From contig PBJS01000002.1 in the NCBI GenBank assembly GCA_002721165.1, positions 41,709 to 50,698 of the forward strand: a stretch of DNA of 8,990 bases, given 5' to 3'. Origin of the DNA: Legionellales bacterium. GTDB taxonomy: Bacteria; Pseudomonadota; Gammaproteobacteria; Eutrophobiales; Eutrophobiaceae. The position numbers and the translations under genes were made by a program. The notes under the pieces are model-generated. The model did no database searches. It saw only the letters and a list, made by a program, of their open reading frames with translations, and was not told the origin of the DNA. Positions within the stretch are counted from its first letter, which is position 1, and every line of letters starts with the position of its first letter. Shown here piece by piece: positions 1 through 5,485 of this stretch.

Positions 1-576
1 CGACGGTTAGGTGAATATTTAACATGTTCACGAGGCTCAATCGTTATGGCAATTAAAAAAAAATTAGAATCTTTGGAACGTGGAAACAATAATAAAGGAC
101 TCGGAGAGTTTTTAGTTGAGTTAGGAATAATTACTGAGGAAGAGCTTCAAAATGCTCTTCGCCGTCAACGTGCTGATAGAATTGGACTTTGCCCTGTTTT
201 TAGCTCCCTAACAAACGCAGAATTACATGCAATTGGCAATCATTTCATTGAAATTAGTATTAATAGTGGCGAACAATTTATTACTGAGGGCGACAATGAC
301 CCTACGTTATACATCCTAGTCGAAGGAAAATTAGAAGTTTTCACTCAAGATGAAAATGGTAAGAATGTCCATATTGCATACGTAAACCCAATTGAAACAA
401 TTGGTGAAATGGGTTATTTCCAAGGCGGAATAAGGACAGCATCGGTCAAAGCTAGTAAACAAAGCGAATTATTACGTGCTCCTTACCTTAGTCTTACTCA
501 CTATTTTGAGCATGTGCCTCGTGTCGCAAATGCATTTGTCGAGGTTATACAACGTCGTCAAGAAAGTACTAAATAA
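1..576 (+). CDS. Cyclic nucleotide-binding domain protein with N-terminal LGE-type helical repeats (5' end outside window)
   Basis: Probable cAMP/cGMP-type sensor or adaptor; no enzymatic or DNA-binding output domain is visible. Counting from the ATG at 46 (176 residues), a cyclic-nucleotide-binding beta-roll spans about residues 50-170. The phosphate-binding cassette is at 119-136 (IGEMGYF...IRTASVKA), with the family's Glu (E121) and Arg (R130) retained. Before it lies LGEFLVELGIITEEELQNAL (19-38), a helical motif like those preceding GSPII_E_N/MshEN domains. The frame stays open from 46 back to base 1 and encodes a second, weaker copy (RRLGEYLTCSRGSIV, then MAIKKKLE). This suggests the ATG at 46 is internal and the gene starts upstream of the window. 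Against that, a GAGG sits at 32-35, 10 nt before this ATG, so an internal start is possible. The protein stops soon after the roll. The ligand is unknown. The domain call is firm; the start is not. Confidence 0.85.
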   Translation, partial: RRLGEYLTCSRGSIVMAIKKKLESLERGNNNKGLGEFLVELGIITEEELQNALRRQRADRIGLCPVFSSLTNAELHAIGNHFIEISINSGEQFITEGDNDPTLYILVEGKLEVFTQDENGKNVHIAYVNPIETIGEMGYFQGGIRTASVKASKQSELLRAPYLSLTHYFEHVPRVANAFVEVIQRRQESTK

Positions 577-609
577 ATCCTTAAAATACTAAATAAATTA
601 AGTATTTTA
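567..609. repeat. 12-bp direct repeat overlapping an A/T-rich stem-loop at the end of the first gene
   Basis: TACTAAATAAAT occurs at 567-578 (containing the stop codon) and again at 587-598, a 20-nt period. The second copy overlaps a perfect 9-bp dyad, TAAAATACT (582-590) and AGTATTTTA (601-609), with a 10-nt loop. It could act as a weak transcript 3' end, but the stem has a single G/C pair and no T-run follows directly, so terminator function is uncertain. Confidence 0.4.
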
Positions 610-705
610 TGAGGGAGTCTTGATTATTTTTTTAAAAACATAATAAATATTAAAATTATACCCAAAGATTCATAAAATATTGTTTTACTAGTTAAAACTA
701 CTGCG
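610..705. other. Intergenic spacer before the cold-shock gene promoter
   Basis: A/T-rich sequence without a credible ORF on either strand. The only structure noted is a dyad at its right end: GTTTTA (682-687) and TAAAAC (693-698) around CTAGT. This overlaps the expected -35 position of the putative cold-shock promoter and could be an operator. Confidence 0.35.
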
Positions 706-711
706 TATAAT
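683..711 (+). promoter_or_regulatory. Putative sigma70-type promoter for the cold-shock gene
   Basis: A perfect TATAAT lies at 706-711. At a 17-bp spacing the -35 hexamer would be TTTTAC (683-688), a poor match, so the call rests on the -10 element. Transcription would start near 718 and give a leader of about 147 nt before the ATG at 865. E. coli cspA-type genes are known to have leaders of similar length. No strong alternative promoter is seen nearer the gene. Confidence 0.5.
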
Positions 712-717
712 CAACAC

Positions 718-864
718 CGTGCTTGGAAATGAGTTTTGTTAATGATTGCGTGAGTAGACATTCTTCTGTTTCTTTTCGTTCAATCCCATCAGCAATAACT
801 GTATTTTTTTGGCAAAAAAGCCATTTATTTGGCATGAATAATAAACTTGAATAGGAAATAGAAT
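718..864 (+). promoter_or_regulatory. Putative long 5' leader of the cold-shock mRNA
   Basis: The span between the inferred transcription start and the ATG holds no ORF worth calling. Near its 3' end lie TGGC (810-813), GCCA (820-823) and TGGC (830-833), each separated by 6 nt, so the middle segment can pair with either neighbour but not both. A weak cold-box-like string, TGAGTAGACA, lies around 751-760. AGGA at 853-856, 8 nt before the ATG, is the ribosome binding site. Regulatory function is inferred from family knowledge and position only. Confidence 0.35.
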
Positions 865-1074
865 ATGTCTGATTTAGTAACAGGTAAAGTTAAATTTTTT
901 AATGATTCAAAAGGTTTTGGTTTTATAGAACAAGAGCAAGGACCTGATGTTTTTGTACACTTTAGCGCAATTAATGGCACTGGATTTAAAACACTAGCGG
1001 AAGGCCAACAAGTACAGTTTAGCGTTACTGATGGTGAAAAAGGGCCGCAAGCAGAAAACGTTACCCCTTTATAA
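865..1074 (+). CDS. CspA-family cold-shock protein (RNA chaperone)
   Basis: A 69-residue single cold-shock domain, the normal length for the family. It binds single-stranded RNA/DNA in the cytoplasm and melts secondary structure. RNP1 is KGFGFI (16-21) and RNP2 is VFVHF (29-33); the C-terminal GPQAENVTPL strand is also typical. One variation: the usual KWFN tryptophan is Phe here (KFFN, 10-13), which keeps an aromatic in the nucleic-acid-binding surface. The start is supported by AGGA 8 nt upstream. The gene stands alone, with its own putative promoter and long leader on the left and a convergent gene on the right. Whether it is cold-induced (CspA-like) or constitutive (CspC/E-like) cannot be told from the protein; the long leader leans towards regulated expression. 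Confidence 0.96.
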   Translation: MSDLVTGKVKFFNDSKGFGFIEQEQGPDVFVHFSAINGTGFKTLAEGQQVQFSVTDGEKGPQAENVTPL

Positions 1075-1096
1075 AAAAATACTCTCGTTATGAAAA

Positions 1097-1116
1097 CTGT
1101 GGCAAAAAAGTCACAG
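1097..1116. other. Stem-loop in the convergent gap (hairpin 1)
   Basis: CTGTGGC (1097-1103) and GTCACAG (1110-1116) form a 7-bp stem, including one G-U pair in + RNA, around an A6 loop. On the minus strand it is followed by TTTT, but the G-U position becomes an A-C mismatch. It could contribute to ending the avtA transcript; there is no T-run on the + side. Confidence 0.35.
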
Positions 1117-1132
1117 AAATGAAGGTTGGAAT

Positions 1133-1168
1133 CTGATTATTAGTAAAGTTTTATCTAGTAATCAGTTT
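1133..1168. terminator. Stem-loop downstream of the cold-shock gene (hairpin 2), possible bidirectional terminator
   Basis: CTGATTATTAG (1133-1143) pairs with CTAGTAATCAG (1155-1165): 11 bp with one G-U wobble and an 11-nt loop. TTTC follows at 1166-1169. It is the strongest hairpin between the convergent cold-shock and avtA genes. The T-tract is short, so intrinsic termination is plausible but unproven. Confidence 0.45.
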
Positions 1169-1216
1169 CATAAAATGCGTTATTGACTCTTCGATTTGTT
1201 ATCTTAGCTATTCGAT

Positions 1217-2470
1217 TTACTCGTTTGCAATTATTCTAATCTCATCTGCAATAATTTTTATCCCTTTTTTTACAACCTCTTCATTCATTGAATAGGTTAT
1301 TCTCAAGCATTGTTGCTTATGCTCCCAGTCATCCTTCAATCCCGGGAAAAAATGAGAGCCCGAAATAACAAGTACACCTCTCAATTTTAATCGCTCATAT
1401 AAAAGATCCGAGGAAATAGGTAAACTAGGCAACCATAACCATAAAAATATCGCTCCTTCTGGTGTATGAATATAATAATCAATATTTACGAATTCTTTGT
1501 GGATTGTTTTTACAGTATGTTTTAATTTCTCTTGATAAAAAGGTTTTATAACAGATTTTGATAAATGCGATATTTTTCCTGATCTTACTAAATCATTTGC
1601 TATCATTGCTCCAAAATTAGCTGTTGCTAAGTTAATCACGGCATTCATATTTCGCACTGAATCAATGACTGGCTTATCAGCTATGACTATACCTGTACGG
1701 GTACCGGGCATACCAATTTTTGAGAGGCTCATGCAAAAAATAGTGTTTTTACTCCAGAAAGGTTTTGTCTCTGTAAAAATAATATTAGGAAATGGCTCTC
1801 CATATGCATTATCAATAATCAATGGAATATCGTGCTCTTCTGCAATTAATTGAAGCTTTCTCATCTCTTCGTCAGTAAGGACATTCCCTGTAGGATTTGT
1901 AGGCCTTGAAACACAAATAGCCGCTGTATTATCTTTAACAACTAATTTATCAAAATCAATATGGTATTTAAAAAAGTGGTTATCAAGCTTTTGAATTATA
2001 GGCTGATACGAATAAAATAAATTGCTCGTAAGCCCAACATCGGAATACCCGATATATTCCGGAGTGATAGGTAATAATATTTTATGATGTATTCCGTCAT
2101 CATGTTCTCCTCCAAGCATATTAAACAAAAAGAAGAACGCTGATTGGCTACCTATAGTTAAAGCAACATTATTTGATTCAATTCCCCAACTATATTCTTT
2201 ATTCATCATTTGGACTATCGCATTAATAAAATCTTGGTTGCCTTGCGGTAATTCATAATTTCCAATGGCATGTGAGAACAAAGATGAGTCCTCTATCAAT
2301 CGAAATAAAGATTCTCGAAAACATTCCTGTACGCTTGGAATATGACTGGGGTTGCCACCGCCTAACATTAATAGATCGCTATTACCCGACATTGAATTAC
2401 CAAGATCATCCATAAGCTGAACGATGCCAGAATTTTTATCAAAACGGGATGCAAATTTTGAAAATTTCAT
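1217..2470 (-). CDS. avtA: Valine-pyruvate aminotransferase AvtA
   Basis: PLP-dependent fold-type-I aminotransferase, cytoplasmic. In E. coli AvtA (also 417 residues, as here) it interconverts valine and pyruvate with 2-oxoisovalerate and alanine. The match runs over the whole length: LMLGGGNPSHIP (34-45), GSQSAFF (107-113), PEYIGY (137-142), CVSRPTNPTGN (186-196), IIDNAYGEPFP (218-228), PEGAIFLWLW (337-346) and FFPGL (374-378). The PLP lysine is K251 in SLSK (248-251), D220 should contact the pyridine nitrogen, and R390 (CLRITY) should bind the substrate carboxylate. No clear Shine-Dalgarno precedes the ATG. It lies 53 nt downstream of glycerate kinase on the same strand and is probably co-transcribed with it. 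Substrate preference is inferred from the close family match. Confidence 0.93.
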   Translation of the reverse strand: MKFSKFASRFDKNSGIVQLMDDLGNSMSGNSDLLMLGGGNPSHIPSVQECFRESLFRLIEDSSLFSHAIGNYELPQGNQDFINAIVQMMNKEYSWGIESNNVALTIGSQSAFFFLFNMLGGEHDDGIHHKILLPITPEYIGYSDVGLTSNLFYSYQPIIQKLDNHFFKYHIDFDKLVVKDNTAAICVSRPTNPTGNVLTDEEMRKLQLIAEEHDIPLIIDNAYGEPFPNIIFTETKPFWSKNTIFCMSLSKIGMPGTRTGIVIADKPVIDSVRNMNAVINLATANFGAMIANDLVRSGKISHLSKSVIKPFYQEKLKHTVKTIHKEFVNIDYYIHTPEGAIFLWLWLPSLPISSDLLYERLKLRGVLVISGSHFFPGLKDDWEHKQQCLRITYSMNEEVVKKGIKIIADEIRIIANE

Positions 2471-2523
2471 TTTTTATACTTGTACTAGCAAAGATTAGAA
2501 ATATAAATATTAAATTATTAACG

Positions 2524-3687
2524 CTATTTTAATCTCTTTTTAGTAATTTTTTTTCCGATAAGAACTAGGCGAATAACTCTCTCTGCTGCGTTTTCAAGGT
2601 GTTTACGTGAATTCTTTATTGCCTCTTCAAGTGACATATCACGTGCGCAAGCACTTTCCAACCCGTCTATTCCATAAACAAAAATATCATTTGCATCATC
2701 CGTTATGCCTCCTCCTATTACAATTGTTGGAATGCGATATTTATGGGCCGTTTTCGCAACACCAGAAGGGGTTTTACCAAAAGCTGTTTGTGAATCAACT
2801 CTCCCTTCTCCAGTTATAACTAAATCAGCATTCTTCATATGCTTACGAATATTTGAAGCTTCAATTACTATTTCAATCCCACTTTTCATACTAGCTTTTG
2901 TGAATGCAACTAAACCTGCGCCTAATCCGCCTGCTGCTCCTCCACCTTTTAGTTTGATTACATCTCTCTTTAACGACTTTTTAATAATTTTACTGAGATG
3001 CTTTAGATTATCGTCTAGCGTTTTGATCATTTTAGGTGTCGCTCCTTTTTGCGGTGCAAAAATATATGACGCACCTGATCTTCCGCATAATGAATTATTA
3101 ACATCGCATGCAACAATAATTTTTATCTTGTTTAAAATAGGATTTATTTCATTTATATCAATAGTTGCTATTTTTTTTAGCATGCCACCAGACCCATACT
3201 CAGTAATTTTTTTACCCTTGTTATCAAAAAAACATGCGCCTATTGCTTGTGCCATGCCAACACCGCCATCATTTGTTGCAGAGCCACCAATCCCTATAAT
3301 AATTTTTTTTGCGCCTCGTTTTGCAGCATCTATAATTAGCTCGCCTGTCCCAAATGTTGTTGTCTTCATTGGATTCTTATTTTTATCACTTAGAAGTGGT
3401 AATCCTGATGCCTCTGCCATTTCAATTACAGCAGTTTTACCATCGGATAATAAACCATATCGTGCAGAAACGGTCTTTCCATCCGGCCCGATAACACGTT
3501 TACGAATAAATTTACCGCCAATACCGTCGATTAACGATTGGACGGTTCCTTCTCCGCCATCAGCCATAGGTACTTTAATACAATTAGCATTAGGTAAAAC
3601 ACGTCTAATTCCTTTTTCAAAAGCCACAGCAACCTCTAAAGAAGTTAAATTTCCTTTGAATGAATCAGGAGCGAGAATAATTTTCAC
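2524..3687 (-). CDS. glxK: Glycerate kinase, family I (GarK/GlxK type), GTG start
   Basis: Cytoplasmic kinase phosphorylating D-glycerate with ATP; characterised GarK/GlxK enzymes give 2-phosphoglycerate, which feeds lower glycolysis. With the start chosen here it has 387 residues, the usual family size (about 380). Landmarks: KIILAPDSFKG at the N-terminus, ADGGEGT (42-48), FGTGELI (112-118), GIGGSATNDGG (132-142), ACDVNN (193-198), APQKGAT (211-217), GGGAAGGLGAGL (248-259) and ITGEGRVDSQ (291-300). The frame extends upstream to an ATG at 3753, but those 22 residues are unlike the family. The GTG at 3687 has GGAGGG (3700-3695) 7 nt upstream and starts exactly at the conserved first strand. 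Whether it is the GarK or GlxK orthologue cannot be decided, so the symbol is provisional. Likely first gene of an operon with avtA. Confidence 0.93.
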   Translation of the reverse strand: MKIILAPDSFKGNLTSLEVAVAFEKGIRRVLPNANCIKVPMADGGEGTVQSLIDGIGGKFIRKRVIGPDGKTVSARYGLLSDGKTAVIEMAEASGLPLLSDKNKNPMKTTTFGTGELIIDAAKRGAKKIIIGIGGSATNDGGVGMAQAIGACFFDNKGKKITEYGSGGMLKKIATIDINEINPILNKIKIIVACDVNNSLCGRSGASYIFAPQKGATPKMIKTLDDNLKHLSKIIKKSLKRDVIKLKGGGAAGGLGAGLVAFTKASMKSGIEIVIEASNIRKHMKNADLVITGEGRVDSQTAFGKTPSGVAKTAHKYRIPTIVIGGGITDDANDIFVYGIDGLESACARDMSLEEAIKNSRKHLENAAERVIRLVLIGKKITKKRLK

Positions 3688-3845
3688 AGATATGCCCTCC
3701 GAACAACTGTATTTTAGAAAAATATAATATCTGGACAAACATAGAATAGCCATATTTAATCGAAGCTATTAAACTATATGGACTCAAAAGATATAAGTAT
3801 AAGAACATAAAATTAAAATAATTGTACAAATGGAGAGTGAAATTA
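3688..3845. promoter_or_regulatory. Divergent intergenic region between glycerate kinase and the SRPBCC gene
   Basis: This 158-nt region should drive both directions. Rightward, TTAAAC (3769-3774), a 17-bp spacer and TATAAG (3792-3797) make a plausible sigma70 promoter; a second TATAAG follows at 3798-3803. Leftward I see no convincing promoter. A 6-bp dyad, AATAGC (3745-3750) and GCTATT (3765-3770), has half-sites 20 bp apart, about two helical turns. Its right arm touches the rightward -35, so it is a candidate operator, though short enough to arise by chance. Confidence 0.45.
3695..3700 (-). promoter_or_regulatory. Strong Shine-Dalgarno deciding the glycerate kinase start
   Basis: On the minus strand GGAGGG is followed by 7 nt and then GTG. 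It is the best ribosome binding site in the window and argues against the longer ATG start at 3753. Confidence 0.85.
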
Positions 3846-4382
3846 ATGAAATACCTTAAACTATGTTTACTTAATATGCTACTAATACCCGTACTTGTCA
3901 TGGCGCATGGACCATCTAGACAAAAAGTTGTTCAAGAAATAGAGATTAACGCCAGTGCAGATAAGGTATGGAAAATTATCGAAAATTTTTGCTCAATACA
4001 AGATTGGCATCCCAGTGTCACTAAATGTAGTGCCGATAATGGCTCTGAAATTAAATCTATTCGTACAATTGAATTAGAAAACGGCGAAAAAATAAACGAG
4101 ATATTATTTAAGTATGATATAGAGAGCAAAAAAATCCAGTACGGAATGCAGGAACTAGAAGAAGGTCGCGTCATAAAGGGGCTGCCGATAGCTACACATG
4201 GCTCCACTATTTCAATTAGCGAAAATGGAGGTAAATCAAAAGTACAGTGGAAAGGAGCTTTTTACCGTTCATTTCCAGGCCAACAACCTCCTCCTGAGTT
4301 AACAGATGAAGCATGCATTAAAGCTGTTACAAAGCTTTATAAAACAGGTTTAGAAAATCTGAAAAATATTGCTGAAAAATAA
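3846..4382 (+). CDS. Exported SRPBCC (START-like) domain protein, MxaD-like
   Basis: A 178-residue secreted protein. Residues 1-20 form a signal peptide (MKYLK, a hydrophobic core, then VMA), with likely cleavage before H21. The rest is one SRPBCC-fold domain, recognised from the VVQEIEINASADKVWKIIENF opening (28-48), DWHPSV (53-58) and the closing long helix. That fold makes a deep hydrophobic pocket, so ligand binding is more likely than catalysis. Similar exported proteins are often labelled MxaD-like after a periplasmic protein of methanol-oxidation clusters; that link is from memory and inferential. The start is the ATG at 3846, preceded by GGAG (3832-3835); an earlier in-frame TTG at 3822 would spoil the signal peptide. 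The mature chain has only three histidines (H21, H55, H118) and three cysteines (C49, C61, C157). The propeller gene follows after 30 nt. Confidence 0.82.
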   Translation: MKYLKLCLLNMLLIPVLVMAHGPSRQKVVQEIEINASADKVWKIIENFCSIQDWHPSVTKCSADNGSEIKSIRTIELENGEKINEILFKYDIESKKIQYGMQELEEGRVIKGLPIATHGSTISISENGGKSKVQWKGAFYRSFPGQQPPPELTDEACIKAVTKLYKTGLENLKNIAEK

Positions 4383-4412
4383 CAAAGAGTAAAAAAAAGA
4401 GAAATTTATTTT

Positions 4413-5351
4413 GTGCGTTACATAGTATTTTTTCTTATCATTTTTTGGGTTCAGGGAACCTATGCTGTTTCGTATGCTTACATTACAAATCAGGGCGATA
4501 ATTCTGTTTCTGTAATTAATACAAATACGAATAAAATTATTCAAACAATAGCTGTTGGACATCGACCTGCTGGTGTTGTCGTTAGCCATAATGGTAAGCG
4601 TGTTTACGTTAGTAACCCAGAAAGCAAAGATATTTCTGTTATAGACACAAAAACGTTAAAAAATATTAAAACTATAAAAATAGGTGGTGGCCCACTTGCA
4701 ATTGCAATTAGTCCAGATGACCAGTCAGTTTATGTAGCAGACTGGTATGAGGATAGTATTTTTATAGTTGACACTACTTCATTATCTATAAGAGATAAAA
4801 TTAAAGTTGGTGATTCCCCCTCTGGTTTAGTAGTTGATCCCAATAATCAATTTTTATATGTTGCAAATCGTGATGAGAATACGATTATGATTATTGATCT
4901 TTTTGAAAATAAAATTGTTGATACTATAGAAGTAGGTATAGCACCATTCGGGTTAGCATTAAATTTAGAAAGAAATGAGTTATATAGTGCCAATGTACGT
5001 TCAAATAATGTGAGTGTTATAGAACTAGATACAAAAAAAATAACTAACATCAGAGTGGGTAGCTTTCCTTACGCAATAGAAATTGATAATACTGCTAATC
5101 GACTATTCGTAACTAATCAACGTTCTAATTCTGTTTCTGTTATAAATTTAATTGAAATGCAAAATGTCAAAACTATTAATGTTGGAGAGTACCCAGAGGG
5201 TATTGATTTACATCCGAATAATATTCACCTCTATGTTGCAAATTGGTTTGATAATATAGTTTCCGTAATTGATATTTCTAACCTTGAGGTCATTACTGAA
5301 ATTCAGGTTGGAGAAGGATGCAGGGCATATGGAGAATTTATTTCTCGATAG
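4413..5351 (+). CDS. Exported seven-repeat YVTN beta-propeller protein (YncE-like)
   Basis: A 312-residue secreted protein. Residues 1-18 are a signal peptide ending TYA. From residue 19 to the C-terminus there are seven tandem repeats of 41-42 residues, each of the form (L/V)YV(A/T/S)N...NSVSVID...(K)TI.VG..P.G.... Representative openings are RVYVSN, SVYVAD, FLYVAN, RLFVTN and HLYVAN. Seven repeats give one closed seven-bladed propeller with nothing left over, so it is probably a scaffold or binding protein in the periplasm or at the surface. The start is GTG at 4413: it gives a good signal peptide and no ATG fits. The ribosome binding site is weak (AGAGA about 10 nt upstream). Only 30 nt separates it from the SRPBCC gene, so the two are likely co-expressed. 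No catalytic or haem-binding motif was seen. Confidence 0.88.
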   Translation: MRYIVFFLIIFWVQGTYAVSYAYITNQGDNSVSVINTNTNKIIQTIAVGHRPAGVVVSHNGKRVYVSNPESKDISVIDTKTLKNIKTIKIGGGPLAIAISPDDQSVYVADWYEDSIFIVDTTSLSIRDKIKVGDSPSGLVVDPNNQFLYVANRDENTIMIIDLFENKIVDTIEVGIAPFGLALNLERNELYSANVRSNNVSVIELDTKKITNIRVGSFPYAIEIDNTANRLFVTNQRSNSVSVINLIEMQNVKTINVGEYPEGIDLHPNNIHLYVANWFDNIVSVIDISNLEVITEIQVGEGCRAYGEFISR

Positions 5352-5433
5352 CAGACCAGTATTAATAGTAAATATATTAAATAAATCAGTTACTTATAAA
5401 TTTTTTATACAAATTTAATCAATTAATTTCACC

Positions 5434-5463
5434 TTGTATTTTCTCTAAATGTTCTCTTATAAT
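5434..5463 (+). promoter_or_regulatory. Sigma70-type promoter for the Y-family polymerase
   Basis: TTGTAT (5434-5439), an 18-bp spacer and a perfect TATAAT (5458-5463). A start near 5470 would leave a leader of about 16 nt, with GGAG at 5477-5480, 5 nt before the ATG. No SOS box of the CTGT-N8-ACAG or GAAC-N4-GTTC type overlaps it. Confidence 0.6.
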
Positions 5464-5485
5464 AAATGCTCGTTTTGGAGAAAAA

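Noticed and set aside
809..842. TTGGCA with a downstream AATAAT as an alternative csp promoter
   Set aside because: The -10 match is weak and the transcript would have a leader of only about 16 nt; the perfect TATAAT at 706-711 is preferred.
1190..1220. Direct repeat TTCGATTT near the end of avtA
   Set aside because: Two short 8-nt copies with no further structure; likely chance.
2705..3727. 340-codon open frame on the + strand
   Set aside because: It lies entirely opposite the well-supported glycerate kinase, is rich in Pro/Ser/Ile as expected from mirrored codons, and matches no family I know.
3822..3845. TTG start adding eight residues to the SRPBCC protein
   Set aside because: The extension would overlap the GGAG at 3832-3835 and weaken the signal peptide; the ATG at 3846 fits both.
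4491..5340. Repeated segments that could be a CRISPR or DNA repeat array
   Set aside because: The periodicity is at protein level (YVTN propeller blades of 41-42 codons); the DNA copies are diverged and coding.
5395..5409. TATAAA/TTTATA hairpin after the propeller gene as a terminator
   Set aside because: It has six A/T pairs only, a 3-nt loop and no following T-run; such dyads are expected by chance in this composition.
5400..5485. LexA/SOS box upstream of the polymerase
   Set aside because: Neither CTGT-N8-ACAG nor GAAC-N4-GTTC is present; only an isolated GTTC half-site occurs.
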